Assembly (NCBI RefSeq): GCF_020829645.1
Contig: NZ_JAIVFS010000008.1
Location: 62,001-126,000 of the forward strand
Length of the DNA: 64,000 nucleotides
Origin: Nostoc mirabile CHAB5784
Lineage (GTDB): Bacteria; Cyanobacteriota; Cyanobacteriia; Cyanobacteriales; Nostocaceae
Direction: 5' to 3'
In this document: piece after piece, positions 16,439 to 24,691 of the stretch
Position numbering within the stretch: the first letter of the stretch is position 1
Layout of the letters: the number at the start of each line of letters is the position of its first letter
Made by a program: the position numbers and the translations under genes
Notes under the pieces: generated by a model
Databases searched by the model: none
What the model was told of the DNA's origin: nothing
The model's input: only the letters and a program-made list of their open reading frames with translations

Positions 16439-18490
16439 ATGTCTTTTTTAGATAATAAAAACCGATTTTTAAGTAAGTTTAATAGCCGACATTCAAATGC
16501 TAGCCAGTTAAGCTGGCTAATGATATCTAGCATCTTTTTATTTATAGGAAGTCGTGGTGGTGTGGCGCAAGTCAGAACAGCACCTAAGGCTGGATTCACA
16601 CTGCAACTTTTACATACTTCCGACCAAGAAGCAGGGGTTCTTGCGCTGAAGGATGTACCAAACTTTTCTGCGGTGTTGAATGCACTCAAAAATCAAGATG
16701 CAAATCGTGACGGCAAGCCTGATTATCCTAATACCTTAATCCTTTCATCTGGAGATGCCTATATTCCCAGCCCTTTTTTATTTGCCAGTGACACAGTTTT
16801 TGGTGGACAGGGAAGAGGAGATATTTTAATTTTAAATGCTCTTGGGTTTGGTGCGATCGCATTTGGCAATCACGAATTTGACTTAGGTACGGGTCTTGTT
16901 GCTGACTTAATCCGACCTAAAGAAGATTACCCAGGTACAAAGTTTCCCTATCTCAGTACAAATCTAGACTTCAGCACTGATAAAGACCTGGCAAACTTAG
17001 TTACTGCTGATGGACAAGAAGCAAGTAAAATTCCTAATAAGATTGCGCGTAGCACCATTATTACCCTCAATGGTGAAAAAATTGCTGTAGTTGGGGCGAC
17101 AACTCCGACACTGCGGACTATTTCCTCTCCCGGTGGTGTGACTGTGTTGCCTAAAGAATTTAATGACCGTGATGCCGCAGACATCGCCGCCTTAGCTGCT
17201 GAAATTCAAACTTCTGTCGATGCGTTGCTGACAAAAAACCCAAAGATTAATAAAGTCATTCTGTTGGCGCACATGCAGCAAATTGCGATTGAGCAAAAGC
17301 TAGCAGGATTACTCAAGGGAGTAGATATTATCGTTGCTGGTGGTTCCAATACCTTATTAGCCGACAAAACAGACCGTCTGCGAGTGGGTGATAAATCTGC
17401 TGGAACTTACCCAATCCTCAAAAAAGCAGCAGATGGTAATCCGATAGCCGTAGTTAATACTGATGGAAACTATCGCTATGTTGGTCGTCTAGTAGTTAAC
17501 TTTGATGCCAATGGAGTGATTATTCCGTTTAGTATTGACTCCAAAATCAGTGGTGCTTATGCTACTGATTCCAAAGGTGTAGCTGCTGTAGGTGCGAAAC
17601 CTGACCCGAAAGTTGTCGCCATTACAGAGGCACTTAAAAAAGTAATTATTGCCCAAGATGGTCAGATTTTCGGGAAAACCAACGTTTTCCTCAACGGCTG
17701 GCGGGGTGATGTCCGCACACAAGAAACCAATTTAGGGAATTTGACAGCCGAAGCTAATTTAGCGATCGCCAAGCGATACGATCCTAAGACTGTCATTTCT
17801 ATCAAAAATGGTGGTGGTATCCGTGACAATATCGGTATCTATACCTTTCCCGCAGGTTCGACTCGCTCACAGGATGTTATCAAACTGCCACCTCAAGCAA
17901 ATCCTGTGGCAGGTAAGAAAGCAAAAGAAATCTCCCAACTTGATATCACAAATGCTTTACGGTTCAACAACGGCTTGACTTTAGTTACTCTGAATGCTGG
18001 GGAATTACTGGCGGTGATTGAACATAGTGTAGCAGCGATCGCACCCGGTGCCACCCCTGGCAGTTTTCCCCAAGTAGCGGGATTAGTCTTTAGCTTTGAC
18101 CCAGACTTGCCAGCAGGTAAGCGTGTCAAGTCCCTTGCTATCAAAGATGGGAAAGGCAAAACTATTGATGTCGTGGTTAAAAATGCAGAGTTAGTGGGTG
18201 ACTCTAATCGGGTCTTCCGCACTGTTACCCTTAACTTTCTCGCAACTGGTGGTGATGGCTATCCTTTTCCCAAAAGAGAACGGGTTGATTTGACATCAAA
18301 AGATGCTGATAAGAGCAAACGCACAGGTTTAGCCACCTTTGCTGCTGATGGTTCGGAGCAAGATGCATTAGCAGAATATCTGGCTGCTAACTTTAAGCAG
18401 ATTCCATTTGCTCAAGGGGATGTGCCACCCGCCCAAGATACTCGCATTCAAAATCTCAAATTGCGTAAAGATGTGGTGTTATCAGATTAA
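16439..18490 (+). CDS. bifunctional metallophosphatase/5'-nucleotidase (UshA-like), probably exported
   Basis: The 683-aa protein has an N-terminal hydrophobic segment (about residues 21-38), then a calcineurin-like metallophosphatase domain with LLHTSDQEAG (about 55-64), LILSSGDAYIPSP (about 100-112) and FGNHEFDLGTG (about 142-152). A 5'-nucleotidase C-terminal domain follows: VISIKNGGGIRDNI (about 453-466) and FNNGLTLVTLNAGELLAVIE (about 505-524). It should release phosphate from nucleotides or sugar phosphates outside the cytoplasm. The first metal motif reads TSDQEAG instead of the usual DNHG. It is followed by the PdxJ gene after 40 bp. Confidence 0.88.
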   Translation: MSFLDNKNRFLSKFNSRHSNASQLSWLMISSIFLFIGSRGGVAQVRTAPKAGFTLQLLHTSDQEAGVLALKDVPNFSAVLNALKNQDANRDGKPDYPNTLILSSGDAYIPSPFLFASDTVFGGQGRGDILILNALGFGAIAFGNHEFDLGTGLVADLIRPKEDYPGTKFPYLSTNLDFSTDKDLANLVTADGQEASKIPNKIARSTIITLNGEKIAVVGATTPTLRTISSPGGVTVLPKEFNDRDAADIAALAAEIQTSVDALLTKNPKINKVILLAHMQQIAIEQKLAGLLKGVDIIVAGGSNTLLADKTDRLRVGDKSAGTYPILKKAADGNPIAVVNTDGNYRYVGRLVVNFDANGVIIPFSIDSKISGAYATDSKGVAAVGAKPDPKVVAITEALKKVIIAQDGQIFGKTNVFLNGWRGDVRTQETNLGNLTAEANLAIAKRYDPKTVISIKNGGGIRDNIGIYTFPAGSTRSQDVIKLPPQANPVAGKKAKEISQLDITNALRFNNGLTLVTLNAGELLAVIEHSVAAIAPGATPGSFPQVAGLVFSFDPDLPAGKRVKSLAIKDGKGKTIDVVVKNAELVGDSNRVFRTVTLNFLATGGDGYPFPKRERVDLTSKDADKSKRTGLATFAADGSEQDALAEYLAANFKQIPFAQGDVPPAQDTRIQNLKLRKDVVLSD

Positions 18491-18530
18491 TTATTTGGCT
18501 GTAAATAACAAACTCTAACATATTTGTAAT

Positions 18531-19274
18531 ATGACCAATCTCAGCGTTAACCTTAACAAAGTCGCTTTACTCAGGAATGCTCGAAATTTTGGTAGACCGA
18601 GTGTAATTGAAGCGGCTTTGACCTGCATTAAAGCTGGTGCACAGGGAATCACAGTTCATCCACGCCCAGACCAGCGACATATCAAGCCCGAAGATGTCGA
18701 TGCACTGGCGCAGATATTGACTGTTGAGTTCAACATAGAAGGTAATCCGTCACCTCAATTTTTAGAGATAGTCAGAAAAATCAAACCAACGCAGTGTACC
18801 TTAGTTCCCGATGCACCTGATGCTTTCACATCAGACCACGGATGGGATCTGGCTACAGATGGCTCTTGGCTCAGACCAATCATTCGAGAGCTAAAAGACC
18901 TCGGAGTTCGAGTCAGCTTGTTTATGGATACTGACTTAACTCAAATTAAACGTGCTAAAGAGATTGGAAGTGATCGCATTGAGCTATATACAGAACCTTA
19001 TGCTACAGCTTTTCGTAATGGCAATGTAGAGTCTGTATTTCAAGATTACCAAAAAGCAACACAAAAGGCTCAGGAAATTGGTTTAGGAGTGAACGCTGGG
19101 CATGATTTAAATCTGCAAAACTTAGAAAAATTCTGTACAATTTCTGGCATACTTGAAGTGTCTATTGGTCATGCCTTGATTGCCGATGCTTTGGAGGTGG
19201 GATTATTTACTGCTGTGCAAGAATATTTAAAAATCTTATCTTTGAACTACGGTTCGCTAAAGTATTCTATTTAA
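18531..19274 (+). CDS. pdxJ: pyridoxine 5'-phosphate synthase (PdxJ), divergent type
   Basis: The 247-aa TIM-barrel enzyme condenses 1-deoxyxylulose 5-phosphate with 3-amino-2-oxopropyl phosphate to pyridoxine 5'-phosphate. Landmarks are LSVNLNKVALLRNAR (residues about 4-18), AGAQGITVHPRPDQRHI (about 36-52), FNIEGNPS (about 67-74), CTLVPD (about 91-96) and LGVNAGHDLN (about 184-193). The start LSVNLNKVALLRNAR and the PRPDQRHI loop look like the variant known from Bacteroidetes and some proteobacteria, not the VNIDHIATIRQAR type usual in cyanobacteria. I therefore suspect a second or transferred copy. It lies 40 bp after the phosphatase gene. Confidence 0.9.
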   Translation: MTNLSVNLNKVALLRNARNFGRPSVIEAALTCIKAGAQGITVHPRPDQRHIKPEDVDALAQILTVEFNIEGNPSPQFLEIVRKIKPTQCTLVPDAPDAFTSDHGWDLATDGSWLRPIIRELKDLGVRVSLFMDTDLTQIKRAKEIGSDRIELYTEPYATAFRNGNVESVFQDYQKATQKAQEIGLGVNAGHDLNLQNLEKFCTISGILEVSIGHALIADALEVGLFTAVQEYLKILSLNYGSLKYSI

Positions 19275-19307
19275 TCAAAAAATAACTAACTATTTTTTTT
19301 GGCTGCA

Positions 19308-19427
19308 ATGAGCAACTTACAAGATTCAGAAGTCAGACAGTTAAATATGTATAAGTTTGCCCCAGCTTGGGAGAATGAGCAAATAGTATTTGGTTCAATA
19401 AAAAAGCAAGTTTTGTGTTGGGGTTAA
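19308..19427 (+). pseudogene. 5' fragment of a dual-specificity/tyrosine phosphatase-like gene
   Basis: An ATG-started 39-codon piece reads QLNMYKFAPAWENEQIVFGS, which resembles the start of cyanobacterial protein-tyrosine/dual-specificity phosphatases (MYKFA.A..NE.IVFG..RPGY). It then runs straight into the inverted composite repeat, which supplies the stop. The catalytic CX5R part is absent, so the gene is broken. Confidence 0.55.
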
Positions 19428-19484
19428 ATCCCCATTACAAAACTTAATTACGAATTACGAATTACGAATTACGAATTACGAATT
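19406..19484 (-). repeat. composite repeat: 37-bp hairpin plus 7-bp array (orientation 2)
   Basis: The hairpin starting GCAAGTTTTGTGTTGGGG (19406-19443) is the exact reverse complement of the one at 16291-16327, followed by five copies of the heptamer ATTACGA (19447-19484). It cuts off the phosphatase-like fragment and precedes the gene at 19516. Confidence 0.85.
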
Positions 19485-19515
19485 ATTTAATCAGTCTATT
19501 GACGAGGTAAATTAT

Positions 19516-20220
19516 ATGGCAATGGTTCTAGATAAAGTAGTTCCTTTTGGAAGGTCAATGGATGAATATATAAAAATATTCAATTTAAAAAACGCAGATT
19601 TAAATAAAAGCATTATTGGGATTGGGGATGGCCCGGCAAGCTTTAATGCAGAAATGACACGTCAGGGTAAAAGTGTAGTTTCTGTTGATCCACTCTACCA
19701 ATTTTCCGGTGATGAGATATTGCAAAGATTTAATGAAGTGGTAGATAACATCATTAACCAAGTCAAGGCTACATCGAATGATTGGGTATGGAGCTATCAT
19801 AAATCTCCAGATGATTTGCGACACAATCGAGTGAAAGTTATTCAAGAATTTCTGTCTGATTATGAAATTGGTAAAAAGTCTAATAGATACACAGTCGGTG
19901 AATTGCCAAAGTTGGCATTTAAAAATCAAGAATTTGACATAGCCCTTTGTTCACATCTATTGTTTTTATATTCAGACCATCTCAATTACGATTTTCACCT
20001 AGATTCTATAGGTGAGATGCTGCGTATTGCTAAAGAAGTCCGAATATTTCCCCTCATAACTTTAATGTGGAAACATTCACAACATTTAGATGAAATCGTA
20101 AAATATTACACTGCAATGGGTTACAAGATAGATATTGAAAAGGTTGAATACGAATTACAGCCTGGTGGAAATAAAATGTTGAAGATAACCAGAGATATTA
20201 ATGTAATTCGTAATTCGTAA
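19516..20220 (+). CDS. SAM-dependent methyltransferase-like protein of unknown substrate
   Basis: A 234-aa protein. IIGIGDGPASFNAEMTRQG (residues about 34-52) followed by VVSVDPLYQFS resembles a methyltransferase motif I and acidic post-I. FDIALCSHLLFLYSDHL (about 139-155) fits motif II/III, and EMLRIAKEVRIFPL the core strand. The substrate is unknown. The last residues (VIRNS) and the stop codon come from a heptamer repeat array, so the natural C-terminus was altered by the repeat. An ATG start with a GAGGTAAA box upstream fits. It stands alone. Confidence 0.7.
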   Translation: MAMVLDKVVPFGRSMDEYIKIFNLKNADLNKSIIGIGDGPASFNAEMTRQGKSVVSVDPLYQFSGDEILQRFNEVVDNIINQVKATSNDWVWSYHKSPDDLRHNRVKVIQEFLSDYEIGKKSNRYTVGELPKLAFKNQEFDIALCSHLLFLYSDHLNYDFHLDSIGEMLRIAKEVRIFPLITLMWKHSQHLDEIVKYYTAMGYKIDIEKVEYELQPGGNKMLKITRDINVIRNS

Positions 20221-20239
20221 TTCATAATTCGTAATTCGT
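20202..20239 (+). repeat. 7-bp tandem repeat array (TAATTCG)
   Basis: Five heptamers, one with a changed base (TCATAAT). The first two lie within the 3' end of the gene ending at 20220 and provide its stop codon. Confidence 0.85.
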
Positions 20240-20390
20240 TGTATTTGTGATAGCTACAATCTATTTATCACCCGGCTGCGCCGTCGCCACTTTCCAAGGG
20301 GGGACTAATAAAGCGCACCTTAGTAGAGAATTGGTATAACCATTACGGTGGAATTTCATAACCATCCGGTGTATAAGATTATTAGGCATA

Positions 20391-20735
20391 TTATTCGGCA
20401 AACATTTCAGCTAAGGTATCTAAAACTGCTTTTTGTTCATCAGAGTCAATCTGACCTAGCTTTTTGACTAATCGAGTTTTGTCAATTGTACAAATTTGAT
20501 CTAAAACGATTTGCCCATCCTTGCCCTGAAACTGACAAGCAACACGAGTCGGATAAGACTGTCCTTTAGTTGTCATCGGAGCAACAATAACCGTGGCAAT
20601 ATATTTATTCATCTCATCTGGTGAAATTACTACACAGGGTCTTGTCTTCTGAATCTCACTGCCAATCGTTGGGTCGAGGTTAACCAAAAACACATCAAAT
20701 CGATTGACTACCACTCCCACTCTAGATCCTCCCAC
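20391..20735 (-). CDS. mazF: MazF/PemK-type toxin, putative mRNA endoribonuclease
   Basis: A 114-aa (or about 107-aa) toxin of the MazF/PemK fold: NRFDVFLVNLDPTIGSE (residues about 11-27), KTRPCVVISPDEMN (about 30-43), VIVAPMT (about 49-55) and GQIVLDQICTIDKTRL (about 74-89). The first-strand DP..GSEI..TRP signature is complete, so it should cleave mRNA when free. Its 5' end overlaps the antitoxin gene by up to 28 bp. GTG codons at 20720 or 20714 behind GGAGG are plausible alternatives to the ATG at 20735. Toxin and antitoxin are translationally coupled. Confidence 0.9.
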   Translation of the reverse strand: MGGSRVGVVVNRFDVFLVNLDPTIGSEIQKTRPCVVISPDEMNKYIATVIVAPMTTKGQSYPTRVACQFQGKDGQIVLDQICTIDKTRLVKKLGQIDSDEQKAVLDTLAEMFAE

Positions 20736-20968
20736 TCTGTAGTTACGGCATCATCGAGCAGTGCATCGTCGTGTTGCTTCGCCATTGTTGCAAATGCTTC
20801 ATCCCACCCCTTGCGCGATTGAGAGGCAGCACGGACAATTAGGTGACAATCTTGAATTTCAATTTCCACCTCTTCACCAATACCACTTTGTTCCAGCAGA
20901 AGTTTAGGAATGCGGATACCTTGAGAATTCCCAATTTTAACAATACGGGTTCTAATTGCTGTCCCCAT
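20708..20968 (-). CDS. mazE: MazE-type antitoxin (AbrB/SpoVT-like)
   Basis: The 86-aa protein starts with a swapped-hairpin AbrB domain: IRTRIVKIGNSQGIRIPKLL (residues about 5-24) and VEIEIQDCHLIVRAA (about 34-48). The acidic, Trp-rich C-terminus (WEDLEWEW) would wrap the toxin. It should neutralise MazF and repress its own promoter with it. It is first in the two-gene unit. The ATG start is near the divergent intergenic region, where the operator should lie (20969-21050). Confidence 0.9.
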   Translation of the reverse strand: MGTAIRTRIVKIGNSQGIRIPKLLLEQSGIGEEVEIEIQDCHLIVRAASQSRKGWDEAFATMAKQHDDALLDDAVTTEWEDLEWEW

Positions 20969-21135
20969 GAGGATACTTATCCTTGATTGTAATTACATTG
21001 TGATTACTAATCAGGCTTTTGTCAAGAAGCGCTCAATTTTTCAATAATTTTTAATGCGATCGCCAGATTCTCTAGGTTGATGTGCGTAAGGGTAGCCCAT
21101 CATAAATATCATTAGCATCTGGGTTTTTATATCGA

Positions 21136-21345
21136 TTACGCTGGCATCATTTCCGGGACTGAATCAGGGGATGCTGGCTCAAAATGTAATACCATAATTT
21201 GCTCTGGGCGTAAACCGACAGATTCATAAGTACGGCCGTTGCGTAGGCGTAGCCCGCCGCAGGCATCGCTAAATTCAACCTCAAATGCAGCACCGCCAGC
21301 TAATAATTCTACTACTGCGCCAACTTGTTTGACCGAAGAAATGAC
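21136..21345 (-). pseudogene. DUF4926-domain protein, 3' part with a repeat inserted
   Basis: A minus-strand frame reads VKQVGAVVELLAGGAAFEVE, then NGRTYESVGLRPEQIMVLHF and a stop at 21136. This is the core and end of DUF4926, a small domain often found beside toxin-antitoxin-like genes. Between the halves, DACGGLRLR is translated from a GTAGGCGTAGCCC repeat. The N-terminal part is missing, replaced by low-complexity DNA to the right. It lies near MazEF, but the partner gene is absent. Confidence 0.65.
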
Positions 21346-21640
21346 ACTTGTGTAAAAGGGACTGGGGACACAACGACCACGCTCAGTGCATCGCTGGGGA
21401 TTAGGGATTGGGGACTGGGTGTAAAACCCTTAAAATTATGGTGGTTGCTCATTACCCACCACCAAATTTTAAAAAACTTGTTGCTTGTACCCAGTACCCA
21501 GTACCCAGTACTCCTTCTTGCGTTCATCAAGAACACCAACTTTTATGTATGGTGGGGGACTCCGACGCTCGTTCCTCGGCTTAGCTACGCTATCGCCGCG
21601 ACCTGGTGATAGCAAAGCGTTAGCGAGTCCGCGAGCGTCT
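21346..21640. other. low-complexity and repeat-filled intergenic stretch
   Basis: Contains GGGGATTAGGGATTGGGGAC-type G-rich DNA (about 21396-21418), three TACCCAG heptamers (21489-21511) and GC-rich palindromic pieces around 21565-21635. No gene is seen; the short open frames here are repeat translations. Confidence 0.5.
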
Positions 21641-21864
21641 GAACACCTTTATCAGGTTCAATTGCTCGAAATCCCATGCCATTTACATATGCTTAAAAGC
21701 CAATTTTGTTTTACCTCATCTGAGTACCCTTTTGGCGGGCTGTAAACATCGATAAATTGACGACCACAATTGACACAAATGTGATTCTGTTTACCTCTTC
21801 GCTTTCCATTTTTTCTAATCTCAGTAGACTCACAGTATGGACACTGCACAGTATAACCCCTCAA
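21641..21864 (-). pseudogene. IS1-family transposase N-terminal fragment, frameshifted
   Basis: On the minus strand, CPYCESTEIRKNGKRRGKQN and CVNCGRQFIDVYSPPKGYS form the zinc-ribbon start of IS1-type (InsA-like) transposases. A frameshift follows near EVKQNW: the other frame continues YVNGMGFRAIE as expected. The gene then breaks off at 21645. Neither the catalytic domain nor IS ends are seen, so this is a dead remnant. Confidence 0.8.
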
Positions 21865-22026
21865 TTCATCCCTTTATTATGCAACGCCAATTAATAAATA
21901 TTTTGGCTCGTTCCCAGATTCAACGAAGAGGCAGGAGGCAGGGGGAGGTAACCCCATCCTCCTGCCGTGGAATGCAGGGGGCAACATGGATCTGAGTCCC
22001 CCACTTCGACAAGCCTGGTTTTGGTC

Positions 22027-24036
22027 TTAGAAAGTTTTCACAAACTCAATTAGGGCTTTTTTGTCTTCATCCGGTAGATTTGAGCCAAAATAATGACCCT
22101 CATCCTCAACGAAGTCAGGAGACTTATTAGCTCTTAAAAGCACGCGTGCCAACTTACCCTTGATTCCACCCCCTGGTTTCAAGTCTTGGAAAAGGCTGCT
22201 GAGATTGAGAGATGTAATCGCCTCTCTGATATTGATGCTTGCCAGCAAATTCACAGGCGTACCTTTAGGAACAGGAATTCTAAATCTAGGATTCGGATCT
22301 CCTGGGGGAAGCTCTAATTTGGTATCTCGATCTGTCCTGCTGATAATTCCCTTACGCTTTTCAGGCCACAGCAGCTTTTCCATAGCATCCGTATAGGCTT
22401 CTACGCGTCCTTTCACTGAAGGATCTTCGTTGTATAGTCCTAGAGTGTTGTTGTGCAGAAGTGGTGCTGTTGCCCAAATACTCACTAGCGAAGGTGTGCG
22501 ATAATATCCTAAACCACCGTCTGGTATCTTAAAATCGATGGGTTTTTTCTCATCGAAGGGGTTGTACAGCGTCAGAGTTCCTGGTGACGGCAGTTCTTTG
22601 TAGGTCTTAGAGGAGAACTGATCCCAAATATGCCCCTTAGTGGCATTTGTCCCTAGCGATCGCGCCGCATTAGTACCAATTAGTGTAACTGGATAACGCT
22701 GGTCGTCAGACAAGAAGTTGTGATCTAAAAAATTACTACTGAGTACAGACTCTTCGTACCATTTCTGAGCCTGTTCGGTGTCAGCAGCAATCTCAGCAGG
22801 TGGCTTTTTGCTGGAATGGCAACTAGCACAAGTGCTGGCAAAAACAAGCTTGCCACGTTTGAGAACTTCTTCATCTTTGGTTAAGAACTCTTCACCACCT
22901 GGTGCATCTTTCAGGTGCATCGGCTTGATGCCTTTCAAGAATGTTTCGGCATCAGCCATGCGTGCTTCTGTCTGTCTCCAGCCTTCGCACTCCTTCCGTG
23001 CCTTTTCGATATCAAAAGGTTTTTGGGGAGTTCTGCCTAATAAAGGCTCATGGAGACTTGTCCAATAATCGCCGCACATCCCAATGTTGACGTAGACGCG
23101 TAGTGAGGCATTTGCCACTCCTGTCGAGTCTGCACCATCCTTAAGAATATGATTAACATCCTTGGTTGAACCATCGTTCATCACCTCTGGATATCTGGGG
23201 CGATCGCCTAAATTAAAAATGGCATTGATCGCATTCGGATTGTTGATATGATCGGTCGCAATCCGAGAAGTATCAGAAGTCCCCGGTTTCTGAGAGTTAA
23301 GTACTTGCTTAACAAAACTATTGTCCCCGACGCTGGTTTCAAAGAATTTGTTTTCCTTGATGTACTGATTACCCAATGCTGCTACAAGGTTTTCCCATTT
23401 CGGGTGTTCCTTGTCTTTGGGTGGATTGAGCGGATCTAATGCTACGTGACAGATAGCACAGGACTGCCCAATCACGTAGGGAGGCTCAACTTGTGAGTTT
23501 TTGGCATATTCAACGGGGTTCCATTTTGCCCGGTCGAAGTTGGGGTTGGGGAACTTACGCAACCCAATAACGCCAGTTGAAAGTGGATCTTTACATTTAT
23601 CTAGCAGCAATCCGTATTCATCTGGTGCTGTCGCTTTTTCACATCCAGGATCGTTAATTGCGCCATAGAGTTTAAATCGCTCGTCATGCTTCTGTGAGTT
23701 AATCAGCTTTAGCAGATCAGCACCGCCACGTGTTCGCTTCGCTAAATCACGATAGTACTTGGCGTTACCGCCAGTCCATAAGTACCAGGTGCAACGACCC
23801 CGTTTCTCGGCATCTGTCAAATTCTCCTTGGTGTAGTCTGGGAGATAACCGATACCCTCACAGTTATCAGGGTATTCAGATACACCAGTATTAGAATAGT
23901 CAGTACTTATGGGCGTAGGTGTCTCACTATACTCATCGGCTAGAGCTGTAGGCGTTCCATAAAAGCCGCAGACTATAAACATAGTCACGAATAGGAGGAG
24001 CAGACAGCCCTTAAAAATTAGACTTGTCTTTTTCAT
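22027..24036 (-). CDS. exported diheme cytochrome c, RoxA-like size and heme layout
   Basis: The 669-aa protein starts with a signal peptide (MKKTSLIFKG then a hydrophobic core, cleavage probably after ALA near residue 33). It carries two CxxCH heme sites, CAICH at 193-197 and CASCH at 403-407. Size and heme spacing match the diheme rubber oxygenases RoxA/RoxB and related diheme peroxidase-fold proteins, and VYVNIGMCGDYW (about 314-325) would lie between the hemes as in that family. I infer a periplasmic or lumenal oxygenase or peroxidase, but cannot name a substrate. I start at the ATG at 24036 because the signal peptide follows it directly. It is divergent from the OYE-cytochrome-lipoxygenase run. 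Confidence 0.75.
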   Translation of the reverse strand: MKKTSLIFKGCLLLLFVTMFIVCGFYGTPTALADEYSETPTPISTDYSNTGVSEYPDNCEGIGYLPDYTKENLTDAEKRGRCTWYLWTGGNAKYYRDLAKRTRGGADLLKLINSQKHDERFKLYGAINDPGCEKATAPDEYGLLLDKCKDPLSTGVIGLRKFPNPNFDRAKWNPVEYAKNSQVEPPYVIGQSCAICHVALDPLNPPKDKEHPKWENLVAALGNQYIKENKFFETSVGDNSFVKQVLNSQKPGTSDTSRIATDHINNPNAINAIFNLGDRPRYPEVMNDGSTKDVNHILKDGADSTGVANASLRVYVNIGMCGDYWTSLHEPLLGRTPQKPFDIEKARKECEGWRQTEARMADAETFLKGIKPMHLKDAPGGEEFLTKDEEVLKRGKLVFASTCASCHSSKKPPAEIAADTEQAQKWYEESVLSSNFLDHNFLSDDQRYPVTLIGTNAARSLGTNATKGHIWDQFSSKTYKELPSPGTLTLYNPFDEKKPIDFKIPDGGLGYYRTPSLVSIWATAPLLHNNTLGLYNEDPSVKGRVEAYTDAMEKLLWPEKRKGIISRTDRDTKLELPPGDPNPRFRIPVPKGTPVNLLASINIREAITSLNLSSLFQDLKPGGGIKGKLARVLLRANKSPDFVEDEGHYFGSNLPDEDKKALIEFVKTF

Positions 24037-24691
24037 AAAAAATCTTTGGTTGTAACAGCTAAACCTTCTCCACTGCACCTTACCTTTGCAGAGTTACACT
24101 AATGCTTCATCATTTATTTCCCATTTTCCGGATTTAGCCTTGGGATATTTTGATGATTTAAAATGTACCCTACTGAGGTTCGTTATATATGAACTTACTA
24201 CACAACTTTGCAAAACGTCATCAATAAACTTTTATACATTTCTCAATCAAAAATTTAAAAATTTGTAAATTTACAATGGCGTTCAATAACCAATTTGTTA
24301 TGGTTATATCAATTTCCTGCATAGTTGGTTAAGTTTGTAACAAATTGTTAGAAGCTACTTTTAAGGTTGCCTTAACCTTTTGAGAGAAATAAAATGCGAA
24401 AGTTTTCACTTTTTTTTAAATTTGTTGCTTGATGGTGTAGGTTTACAAACTGCAAAAGTCTTTATATAACTGTAAAAACCAACATCCTGAAACTTGGTAG
24501 GCAAACCTAAGTAACAAAAACTTAATATTTAGCGATCGCATCCGAAAACCTGCACTGTTGATTTGTAGAACTAAATAACTTGCCCTCCCAGAGACACTAG
24601 AAATAATAGTTCTCTAGCGAGGCTATTAGTGCTACTAACAATTCTGATACCTAATTTTATTGCCGAAATAACACGAAAGACAGAGGAACAC
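24037..24691. other. divergent promoter region of the cytochrome/lipoxygenase cluster
   Basis: About 650 bp without a gene, AT-rich, separating the minus-strand diheme cytochrome from the plus-strand OYE gene. One GCGATCGC-like site lies near 24533. I see no clear operator or terminator. Promoters for both directions should lie here. Confidence 0.5.

Noticed and set aside
24036..24078. Longer start of the diheme cytochrome (14 more codons)
   Set aside because: The signal peptide begins at the ATG at 24036; the upstream codons add no signal features.
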